NCBI RefSeq assembly: GCF_020515525.1
Contig: NZ_JAIYEP010000016.1
Location: 1 to 64,000 of the forward strand
Source of the DNA: Rhodococcus yananensis
Lineage (GTDB): Bacteria > Actinomycetota > Actinomycetes > Mycobacteriales > Mycobacteriaceae
DNA length: 64,000 nucleotides
Reading direction: 5' to 3'
Part shown: positions 1 through 5,984 of the stretch, piece by piece
How the letters are laid out: each line of letters opens with the position of its first letter
How positions within the stretch are numbered: position 1 is the first letter of the stretch
Program-made: the position numbers and the translations under genes
Notes under the pieces: model-generated
The model's input: only the letters and a program-made list of their open reading frames with translations
Databases searched by the model: none
Told to the model about the DNA's origin: nothing

Positions 1-2
1 CG

Positions 3-254
3 TTCCTGTGGATCGCGTATCTGGGTGTGCGTTACGGAATCAAGGCCACCGCGACCGAACTGGAACCCGAGACGTTGTACGTCGAGGAGCATCCCGACGC
101 CTACGAGGACCGCACCGGTCTCAGCGTCGGATCGGGGATCGGCGTCGGGGGAGTCGGTGCAGACCGCACGGATGTCGGTGACGCCGACGACCCTGATCTC
201 CCGTCGTCGCGCAGCCGGTACGCCTCCGATCGCCGAGACGAGGATCAGCCGTGA
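3..254 (+). CDS. C-terminal part of a membrane protein (5' truncated)
   Basis: The reading frame is open from the window edge, so the true start lies upstream. The first visible residues (FLWIAYLGVRYGIKA) look like the end of a membrane helix. About 70 hydrophilic residues follow, rich in Asp, Glu and Arg, ending in RSRYASDRRDEDQP. The stop overlaps the GTG start of the next gene (GTGA), so the two are probably translationally coupled. The RSRYASD tail recurs at the C-terminus of the next protein. I do not recognise the family. Confidence 0.6.
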   Translation, partial: FLWIAYLGVRYGIKATATELEPETLYVEEHPDAYEDRTGLSVGSGIGVGGVGADRTDVGDADDPDLPSSRSRYASDRRDEDQP

Positions 255-904
255 CGGGGCTCGGATCCGTCGGCGCCGAGGTGTGGCTCGCCGCGGGCTA
301 CTGCCTGGCGATGGTCGGTTTGGCCTATGCCATAGACGGGTTCGCCAGCCGCGCCGCCACGTCCGCGGATGGCGGCCGACTCGGCGGCTTCGTCTATCAC
401 GACGATCACGACGCGTGGTTGTGTCCGGAGGACCAGTGGTTGTGGCCGCAGTCCTTCGACCCGGACAACCGGATCATGCGGTACCGGGCGAGCCCGACGG
501 TGTGCAACAGCTGCCCGGTCAAGGACAGTTGCACCTCGTCGTCGTCCGGACGTGAGGTGCAGCGGGCCGTGGATTCGTGGCCCGCCTCGGAGGCCGCCCG
601 GTTCCACCGCGGTATCGCCTGCGCGGCAGTGGTGTTCGGGATCGTCTGGCCGGTCGCCGTCGCGGTGACGGCGCCGGGCGCGGCAGGTCTGGTGGTGCTC
701 GCCGGGGCAGTCCTGCTCGCCGCAGTGCTCAGCGTTCCGCTGTGGTCGCACCTGTGGCGCAGCAGGGTCCACATACCCGAGGGCATGCGGACGCAATCGC
801 TCGACCAGGCTCTCGCGGAGCGTGAGGCTGCGGTCGTCGACGAAGTCAGGCGGCGTTCCCGATACGCGTCGGATCACCGAACGGACAGGAGTGAATCGGC
901 ATGA
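251..904 (+). CDS. Membrane protein with a WhiB-like four-cysteine motif
   Basis: A 217-residue protein that I cannot assign to a named family. One hydrophobic segment lies near residues 10-28 and a hydrophobic pair near 118-165, with basic tails. Between them is a soluble segment with four cysteines, C58, C85, C88 and C94, in the arrangement CxnCxxCx5C, including CNSCPVKDSC. That is the spacing that holds the [4Fe-4S] cluster in WhiB proteins, but the WhiB GVWGG turn is absent. The GTG start overlaps the preceding stop, and the stop overlaps the ATG of the slipin gene (ATGA). The context suggests a membrane complex with the slipin. Cluster or zinc binding is inference from spacing alone. Confidence 0.75.
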   Translation: MTGLGSVGAEVWLAAGYCLAMVGLAYAIDGFASRAATSADGGRLGGFVYHDDHDAWLCPEDQWLWPQSFDPDNRIMRYRASPTVCNSCPVKDSCTSSSSGREVQRAVDSWPASEAARFHRGIACAAVVFGIVWPVAVAVTAPGAAGLVVLAGAVLLAAVLSVPLWSHLWRSRVHIPEGMRTQSLDQALAEREAAVVDEVRRRSRYASDHRTDRSESA

Positions 905-1719
905 CGATCGTGCTCGTCGTCGTCGCGGTGATGGTCGCGGCCTACCTGCTCGCCTCGGTGCGGATGCTCAAGGAGTACGAACGCGGCGTGGCCTTCCGCA
1001 TCGGCAGGTTGAGAGCGCCGCTCGGTCCCGGAATGGTCGTGGTGTTCCCCGGCCTGGACAAGATGGTCCGGGTGGATCTGCGCGTGGTCACCCTCACGAT
1101 CCCGCCCCAGGAGGTGATCACCAGCGACAACGTGCCCGCCCGCGTCAACGCCGTCGTCCTGTTCAAGGTCACCGATCCGGTGCAGTCGGTGATGGCGGTG
1201 GAGAACCACGCCGTCGCGACGTCGCAGATCGCGCAGACGGCCCTGCGGTCGGTGGTCGGACGCACCGATCTCGACACCCTGCTCGCGCACCGCGACGACC
1301 TCAACGAGGATCTCGCCACCTCGATCGCGAAGCAGACCGAGCCGTGGGGTGTGGAGGTGCACGTCGTGGAGATCAAGGACGTCGAGATCCCGGAGGCGAT
1401 GCAACGCGCGATGGCGCGTCAGGCCGAAGCCGAACGTGAACGTCGCGCCAAGGTCATCAGTGCCCGCGGGGAACTGCAGGCGTCGACGGAACTGCGTGAT
1501 GCCGCCAAGACCCTCAGCGAGAGTCCGGCGAGTCTTCAACTGCGTTATCTGCAAACACTTCTCGAGCTCGGTGCCGATCAGAACTCGACGGTGGTGTTCC
1601 CCATTCCGATCGACATCGTGGGCCCGTTCCTCGACAAGTTCCGCACGCCGGCCGCGCCGGCGCACACCAACGGGCACCGGCCGGACGCGGTCTTCGCGGA
1701 AAGGGGTACCGATGGATGA
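901..1719 (+). CDS. Slipin / SPFH (band 7) domain protein
   Basis: A 272-residue member of the stomatin-prohibitin-flotillin-HflK/C family. An N-terminal membrane helix (about residues 2-20) is followed by the band-7 domain, with typical elements such as EYERGVAFRIGRL, GPGMVVVFPGLD and, near residue 165, MARQAEAERERRAKVI, where the C-terminal helical region starts. Such proteins oligomerise on the inner face of the membrane and organise microdomains or regulate membrane proteases. The ATG overlaps the previous stop, and the last bases overlap the start of the next small membrane gene by 8 nt. The neighbours are therefore likely partners. No NfeD-type protease partner is visible in the window. 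Confidence 0.9.
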   Translation: MTIVLVVVAVMVAAYLLASVRMLKEYERGVAFRIGRLRAPLGPGMVVVFPGLDKMVRVDLRVVTLTIPPQEVITSDNVPARVNAVVLFKVTDPVQSVMAVENHAVATSQIAQTALRSVVGRTDLDTLLAHRDDLNEDLATSIAKQTEPWGVEVHVVEIKDVEIPEAMQRAMARQAEAERERRAKVISARGELQASTELRDAAKTLSESPASLQLRYLQTLLELGADQNSTVVFPIPIDIVGPFLDKFRTPAAPAHTNGHRPDAVFAERGTDG

Positions 1720-2017
1720 CACCGTGGCGGGATCGGTTCGGTCCGGGCGCCGGATCGTTCTGGACCCGGTACCGCCCGGCTTCTGGGCGATCGTCGGCGG
1801 CGCTCTCGTCATGGCGCTGGGACCGATGTTCGGGCTGCTTGCGGGCAGCATGATCGGTTTCGGTGACGACGGCAGCTCCGACGCGTTGTTCCTGCTGCTG
1901 ATCATCGGCATTCTCGTCGGGGGCATCGGCCTCCTCGCCCTGTTGGCGGGCGTACGCCGCTACTACCGATACCGCCGTGCCGTCGGCATCCGAGAGGGCG
2001 CACGACCGGCGAGCTGA
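1712..2017 (+). CDS. Small two-helix membrane protein downstream of the slipin
   Basis: A 101-residue protein with two hydrophobic segments (roughly residues 23-47 and 58-80) and a basic C-terminal tail (RRYYRYRRAVGIREGARPAS). The ATG lies inside the end of the slipin gene, 8 nt overlap, and AAAGGGG upstream is a plausible ribosome binding site. The name is unknown. Its position suggests a membrane partner of the slipin, but nothing in the sequence proves this. Confidence 0.75.
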   Translation: MDDTVAGSVRSGRRIVLDPVPPGFWAIVGGALVMALGPMFGLLAGSMIGFGDDGSSDALFLLLIIGILVGGIGLLALLAGVRRYYRYRRAVGIREGARPAS

Positions 2018-2032
2018 TCGTCGGTCACCCGG

Positions 2033-2317
2033 TCAGGGACGGTCGAGGTAGGCGGTGCCTTGCTCGAGATCGACGCCGAGCGGTGGGGCGCCCGCTGCGA
2101 GATCGTGCCGCGTCGTCTGCTGCCGCTGTTGTTCCTCGACGACGTGCCGATACGACGGCGACAGCAACGTCTGCATCTCACCGAACACGCCGGCGCCGGC
2201 CCCCGAACCGCTTCGCCGACGCCAGTAGATCCACCCGCGACGCTCGGCGAACAACCCGAACCGGTCCACCGCGAACCCTGCGACCAGCAACGCGACGATG
2301 CCGGCTGTGATGTACAT
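2033..2317 (-). CDS. Small membrane-anchored protein (DUF6191-like)
   Basis: A 94-residue protein. It starts with a single hydrophobic helix (MYITAGIVALLVAGFAVDRFG), then a basic aromatic stretch (RRGWIYWRRR), a Gly/Ala-rich linker and a soluble tail that includes SPSYRHVVEEQQRQQ. This pattern resembles the small actinobacterial DUF6191 proteins, a family of unknown function; the match is from memory. It is convergent with the preceding membrane gene, with 15 nt between the stops. Confidence 0.65.
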   Translation of the reverse strand: MYITAGIVALLVAGFAVDRFGLFAERRGWIYWRRRSGSGAGAGVFGEMQTLLSPSYRHVVEEQQRQQTTRHDLAAGAPPLGVDLEQGTAYLDRP

Positions 2318-2381
2318 GCGTCCATTCTGCCGGACGCACGGGGAGACGGGTCGTTCGATGCGCTGAGGCTCGTCGAGCGGA

Positions 2382-3038
2382 TCAGTCGATCCTGATCCCG
2401 AGGTGTGCGGCGAAGGCGCCCGTCAACGCGACGGCCTGCTCTCCGGTGATCGTGGCGCCCCGCATCCCGTCGAGGTTGCGGACCGTGCCGATGTGCAGGC
2501 CGCGCAGATCGACGTGCTCGAAGGTCGCGCGGTGCACGTCCAACTCCCCGACGGTGCAGTCCTCGAACGCGACCCGCGTGAACCGGGCCTCGCTGACATC
2601 GAGTTCGTCGAGGATGCAGCCACGGAACACCACGTCGCGCACGGTCGCGCCACGCAGGTTCACCAACCCCAGTTTGCTGTCGGACACGACCACCGACCGC
2701 AACCCACAGTCGAACAGGTCCATCGCACCGATCCGGCTCGCGTCGATCCGCACGTTGTGCAGACTGCAGCGTTGCGCCACCATCCGCGGGGCCTGCACAC
2801 GGGTGATCCGGGTGTCGACGAACCGGGCGTCCGCGACGTCGAGTTCGTCGACCGTCAGCCCGCGCAGTTCGGACGCCGTGAGCGCCGCACCGGCCAGTTC
2901 GCACGTACCGAGCACCGCGTCGGTGACGAGGATCTGCTCGTACGTGCTGTGTGGAACGAGTTCGTCGGCGTCGTGGTCGTCGAGGTCGACCGGTCGCAGG
3001 GCATCGATCCGGGGTGCTCGGGTGGCGCGGTCGGCCAT
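2382..3038 (-). CDS. Pentapeptide-repeat-like protein
   Basis: A 218-residue protein, taking the ATG at 3038 (MADRATRAP). From about residue 35 onward it shows repeating short strands with periodic Leu/Phe at the centre and small or polar residues around it (for example ELDVADARFVDTRI, SKLGLVNLRGATVRDVVFRGC). This is the pattern of the right-handed quadrilateral beta-helix of pentapeptide-repeat proteins. Some relatives mimic DNA and protect gyrase (MfpA/Qnr), but most have unknown function and nothing here indicates gyrase binding. It diverges from the methyltransferase gene, with 80 nt between the starts. Confidence 0.75.
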   Translation of the reverse strand: MADRATRAPRIDALRPVDLDDHDADELVPHSTYEQILVTDAVLGTCELAGAALTASELRGLTVDELDVADARFVDTRITRVQAPRMVAQRCSLHNVRIDASRIGAMDLFDCGLRSVVVSDSKLGLVNLRGATVRDVVFRGCILDELDVSEARFTRVAFEDCTVGELDVHRATFEHVDLRGLHIGTVRNLDGMRGATITGEQAVALTGAFAAHLGIRID

Positions 3039-3118
3039 GGGGTGATGTACTCCTGAGTTCGTTCGACGGCCGCGTCGTCGGCCGCCCTCCTCTGTGTACA
3101 CCGTGGGACGATCCGGGG

Positions 3119-3742
3119 ATGGAGCAGCCCGGATACGACGCCCTCGCAGACCTCTACGACCGGACCTTCCCCGATCCCTACCTGACGGCGCTCGAGCGGC
3201 ACGCCGTCGCGGCCTTCGCCGATCACGTACTCGACGGCGACGTCGGCGGTGTTGTGCTGGACGTCGGCTGCGGAGTCGGACATGTCACGGCGGATCTGGC
3301 TGAGCGCGGACTCGAGGTGATCGGTGTCGATCCGAGCCGGGAGATGCTCGGGTTCGCGCGTCGGCACCACCCGGATCTGCGGTTCGTGCACGACGATGCA
3401 CGGCTCGGTTCGGTGGACCTGGAAGGCAGGGGGATCGCGGGAATTCTCGCCCGGTTCAGTCTCATCCACGTACCGCCCACACAGATCCCGGATGTGCTGG
3501 CCGGCTGGGCCGATCGGATGGCTCCGGGTTCGGTCGTCGCGGTGGCGGGACAGGGCACGGACGAGGTGGGCCGGGTACTCGAATTCGATCATCGGGTGAC
3601 ACCGGCGTGGCGCTGGCATCCGGACCGGATGTCGGCTGCACTCGCGGACGCCGGTTTCGACGAACTGTGGCGGACGGTGAGCCGTCCGTTCGACGAGCTT
3701 CACCGGTTTCCGGAGTTCCATGTGGTGGCTCGTCGCGGATGA
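3119..3742 (+). CDS. Class I SAM-dependent methyltransferase
   Basis: A 207-residue protein starting MEQPGYDALADLYDR. The SAM-binding motif I (VVLDVGCGVGH, about residues 45-55) and the acidic end of strand 2 (VIGVD, D71) are clear. They are followed by the expected DLRFVHDDA and FSLIHVP segments of the Methyltransf_11/25 fold. The substrate cannot be predicted. The ATG at 3119 was preferred because the longer frame upstream runs into the start region of the divergent pentapeptide gene. It borders the Fic/RES island, whose genes point toward it. Confidence 0.85.
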   Translation: MEQPGYDALADLYDRTFPDPYLTALERHAVAAFADHVLDGDVGGVVLDVGCGVGHVTADLAERGLEVIGVDPSREMLGFARRHHPDLRFVHDDARLGSVDLEGRGIAGILARFSLIHVPPTQIPDVLAGWADRMAPGSVVAVAGQGTDEVGRVLEFDHRVTPAWRWHPDRMSAALADAGFDELWRTVSRPFDELHRFPEFHVVARRG

Positions 3743-3895
3743 GGAGGTGCGCGTCGATCCGGACGATCCCGCAGCGCCGACGACGAGCGTCGCCATGTTG
3801 TCCGACGAATTGCTCGAACCGAAGCCGCAGACCGAGTCCGTGGGTCCGGCGCGCGTTGTCGGCGCCGGCCGGTTCTTCCGCGACACGGTTGGAGC

Positions 3896-4543
3896 TCAGC
3901 GCGCAAGCACGGTGAGTCCGTGCTTGCGCAGCAGATCCTTGACCGCGTCGTGCTCGTCGCGGATGTACGCCTTGGCGAGTAGGTCGTTGAAGGTGTCGGA
4001 CAGCTGCGGATCCTGCTCGTCGACCGGGACAACCAGCATCCGGCCGCCGCCGATGAGCAAACTGTTCGCGACGAACAAGGCTGTGCGCCTGTTCCCGTCC
4101 TCGAACGGTTGGGCTTTGGCGAGCTGCACGAACAGATCCAGCGCGTTCTCTGTGGCATCCCCGCAGGTCAGCGAGTCGATGAGCTGCTGTAGGTCGTCCT
4201 CGGTCAACGCGGGAGGTGTGTGCCGCCCATACCGGGTACGAACACCGATCTGCTGGTCCCGGGTTCGAAGCTGTCCGGGGTGCAGCGCGCCACTGCGGGT
4301 GATCTGAGCGTTGATCGCGCGGACGTACGGGGCGTCGATCAGCCGGTCGTGGTGGTCGATGATGAACTGCGCGACATCCCTGAGGTCTTCGAGTAGCGCA
4401 AGGTCGGCGCGGGAGGAGACTCCGGCCAGGCTTCCTGAGCGTAGGAAGTTCTCGGTATCGAGGCGACCGGTGGCGAGGCCGTCGAACACCTTCCCCGAGG
4501 AGTAGACGGCACCGGCCAGGTCGGTGATGTCGATCGCGGACAA
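3896..4543 (-). CDS. Fic/Doc-family protein with a degenerate active-site motif
   Basis: A 215-residue Fido-fold protein. The Fic motif sits at residues 145-153 as QPFEDGNRR, followed by TALFVAN, and resembles the Doc form HxFxDGNKRTAL. The invariant His, the catalytic base for AMP or phosphate transfer, is Gln145 here. Without it normal AMPylation or Doc-type phosphorylation is doubtful, though nucleotide binding may persist. The start is TTG at 4543, supported by AAGGAG seven bases upstream. It lies 93 nt downstream of the RES toxin gene on the same strand, so it may belong to the same transcript. It could be a decayed toxin or a repurposed regulator. Confidence 0.85.
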   Translation of the reverse strand: MSAIDITDLAGAVYSSGKVFDGLATGRLDTENFLRSGSLAGVSSRADLALLEDLRDVAQFIIDHHDRLIDAPYVRAINAQITRSGALHPGQLRTRDQQIGVRTRYGRHTPPALTEDDLQQLIDSLTCGDATENALDLFVQLAKAQPFEDGNRRTALFVANSLLIGGGRMLVVPVDEQDPQLSDTFNDLLAKAYIRDEHDAVKDLLRKHGLTVLAR

Positions 4544-4636
4544 CAGGGCTCTCCTTGTGTGTTGTGGGTGGTTGCCGCGGCGGTTGCCGACGAGGGCAGA
4601 GTGCGGGTTCTGCGGGTGATGTTGAGGGCCGGACCA

Positions 4637-5254
4637 TCAGCTCGCCGGCGGTGAGACGATGCGCACTGACCTCGGCGGGCGAGCAACGGTGAGGCCGCAT
4701 CGCCGAGCAGCTGCTGCGAACGGCTCAGGGTTCGGGTCGGTCGGCCAGTCTGCCTCGCCGGCTTCCCTGAACAGGGCGACCGCGTTCGGGTTCGGCCCGG
4801 TGGTGAACCGGGTTCGGTACCGCAGCCCAGCGAAGGCGGCATCGAACCCCGCGGCCCACTCCTGCGGCACCGCGTAGGGGGTCATCGACGACAATTCCCG
4901 GGTCAGGCCGTAGTCCGCAGCTGCGTCTGCGCAGGTGTCGGCCACACGGTGTGGGTGTGGCACGGCCAGGGTGGACAGCTGGCGGGTGACGGCGAAGTCT
5001 TCGCTGATCACCCCAGTCGTCGCGAGGGCTTCTCCGACAGTTTCTCGGATCGCGGTGAGTTCGTCGAACGCGAGGTAGCAGGTACCTCGCGGCGGGGTCA
5101 GATCGAACCGGCCGCCACCGGAGGAAGCGAACCACCACGGACCGTTCGCGGCCTGGTGGCCGCGGATGAGGGGCTGTGCTGCGGTGAGCTCGCAGTCCGG
5201 AAACGTGTGCAGGGGCCGGGTCGGTGGGCGAAGCGCAACGGAGTCTCGGCTCAC
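4637..5254 (-). CDS. RES-domain toxin (NAD+-degrading family, MbcT-like)
   Basis: A 205-residue protein with the RES domain, a fold related to ADP-ribosyltransferases. Characterised members (M. tuberculosis MbcT, Pseudomonas RES) deplete NAD+. The visible core is GGGRFDLTPPRGTCYLAFDE, supplying R49, Y60 and E65, followed by ALATTG and a C-terminal GLRYRTRF...NAVALFRE. Where the family usually has Ser after the YR element, this protein has Thr (T148), which may alter activity. The GTG at 5254 overlaps the antitoxin stop (GTGA); an alternative GTG lies at 5263. The antitoxin-then-toxin order and overlap are typical of RES/Xre pairs. Confidence 0.8.
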   Translation of the reverse strand: MSRDSVALRPPTRPLHTFPDCELTAAQPLIRGHQAANGPWWFASSGGGRFDLTPPRGTCYLAFDELTAIRETVGEALATTGVISEDFAVTRQLSTLAVPHPHRVADTCADAAADYGLTRELSSMTPYAVPQEWAAGFDAAFAGLRYRTRFTTGPNPNAVALFREAGEADWPTDPNPEPFAAAARRCGLTVARPPRSVRIVSPPAS

Positions 5255-5778
5255 GCGGCCCACCGCTGCGCGTCGGCGTCAGCCAACGCCATGACGGTGT
5301 CGAGGGGGCGGTCGGCGGTGACCCAGTCGACTGCACTGAGGTCGCCGAGTTCACGCTGCGGGCTTCGCAGCCAGACTGCGCAGGTCCACGGGTCGGCGGC
5401 AGGCCGCAGGGTCCTCCACAGCGCAATCAGGTGCGGATGCACCGTTGCCTCGTCCGTGAACTGCCAGGTCGGATAGACCCACTGGCCGTCGTCGGCGAGT
5501 CGACAGGCGATCACGGAGTCGGCGGCCACGGCCTTGTTGACCGCTTGGCGGCTCACGCGCCACCACTGTGTCAGGCCGGCAGTGTCGTAGAACGGGCCGA
5601 CCAACTGGTCGTAGACGTGGCTGGCGGGCAGTGCCGCGGTCATCGAGCGGGCGATCGATTCGACATCGTCGAAGACCTCGGCGGGGACGCCCGCTGCGCG
5701 CGCGTCTGCGAACGTCTGGTGGACACGGCGGGTGAGAAGGTCCATGAGCTTGCGTTCCTGTTCGACCAGGGTGTTCAT
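5251..5778 (-). CDS. Xre/MbcA/ParS-type antitoxin paired with the RES toxin
   Basis: A 175-residue protein directly upstream of, and overlapping, the RES gene. The middle contains a putative helix-turn-helix (QWWRVSRQAVNKAVAADSVI). The C-terminal part, WTCAVWLRSPQRELGD followed by SAVDWV and a helical end, matches the antitoxin_Xre/MbcA/ParS toxin-binding domain (typically WL...PN..LGG.TP). Known relatives neutralise the toxin by covering its active site and repress their own promoter. ATG at 5778 has GAGGAG seven bases upstream. Repeated TTGAC elements upstream of the gene are the likely operator. Confidence 0.8.
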   Translation of the reverse strand: MNTLVEQERKLMDLLTRRVHQTFADARAAGVPAEVFDDVESIARSMTAALPASHVYDQLVGPFYDTAGLTQWWRVSRQAVNKAVAADSVIACRLADDGQWVYPTWQFTDEATVHPHLIALWRTLRPAADPWTCAVWLRSPQRELGDLSAVDWVTADRPLDTVMALADADAQRWAA

Positions 5779-5794
5779 GCGAGATCTCCTCGTT

Positions 5795-5842
5795 CGTCAA
5801 CCATGTCAACCCAAGTATCCTCAGGTCCGTCAACCACGTCAA
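5795..5842 (-). promoter_or_regulatory. Promoter and candidate operator of the RES/Xre toxin-antitoxin operon
   Basis: On the minus strand TTGACG (5842-5837) and GATACT (5819-5814) are separated by 17 bases, a good housekeeping -35/-10 pair ahead of the ATG at 5778. The -35 lies within a 15-base element TTGACGTGGTTGACG. A near-identical copy (TTGACATGGTTGACG... 14 of 15 identical) lies at 5809-5795, just downstream of the -10. The copies start 33 bases apart, about three helical turns, each with two TTGAC half-sites 9 bases apart. This suits cooperative autorepression by the antitoxin. The operator role is inference. Confidence 0.6.
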
Positions 5843-5938
5843 TGAGCGGACGGGGTTGCTTCGATCCGTCCGAGGTTGGCTCCGCCGACCACCCCGATGC
5901 GGCCGCGGTCGAAGCCTGCGCAGACGGACTGAACTCAG

Positions 5939-5954
5939 GGGAACACATGTTCGA
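5939..5954 (+). promoter_or_regulatory. LexA (SOS) box upstream of dnaE2
   Basis: The sequence GGGAACACATGTTCGA contains the core GAAC-N4-GTTC of the actinobacterial SOS box (consensus TCGAAC-N4-GTTCGA), with two mismatches in the outer left half. It sits 30 bases before the dnaE2 ATG. DnaE2 is a known LexA-controlled, damage-induced mutase in mycobacteria, so position and identity agree. Confidence 0.75.
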
Positions 5955-5984
5955 TATGCTGCTGAGGCACGAGGTGGTGAGCGC

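Noticed and set aside
3742-5984. The Fic/RES/Xre island as a mobile element
   Set aside because: No integrase, transposase, target-site duplication or flanking tRNA was found; transfer remains possible but is not supported by the sequence in view.
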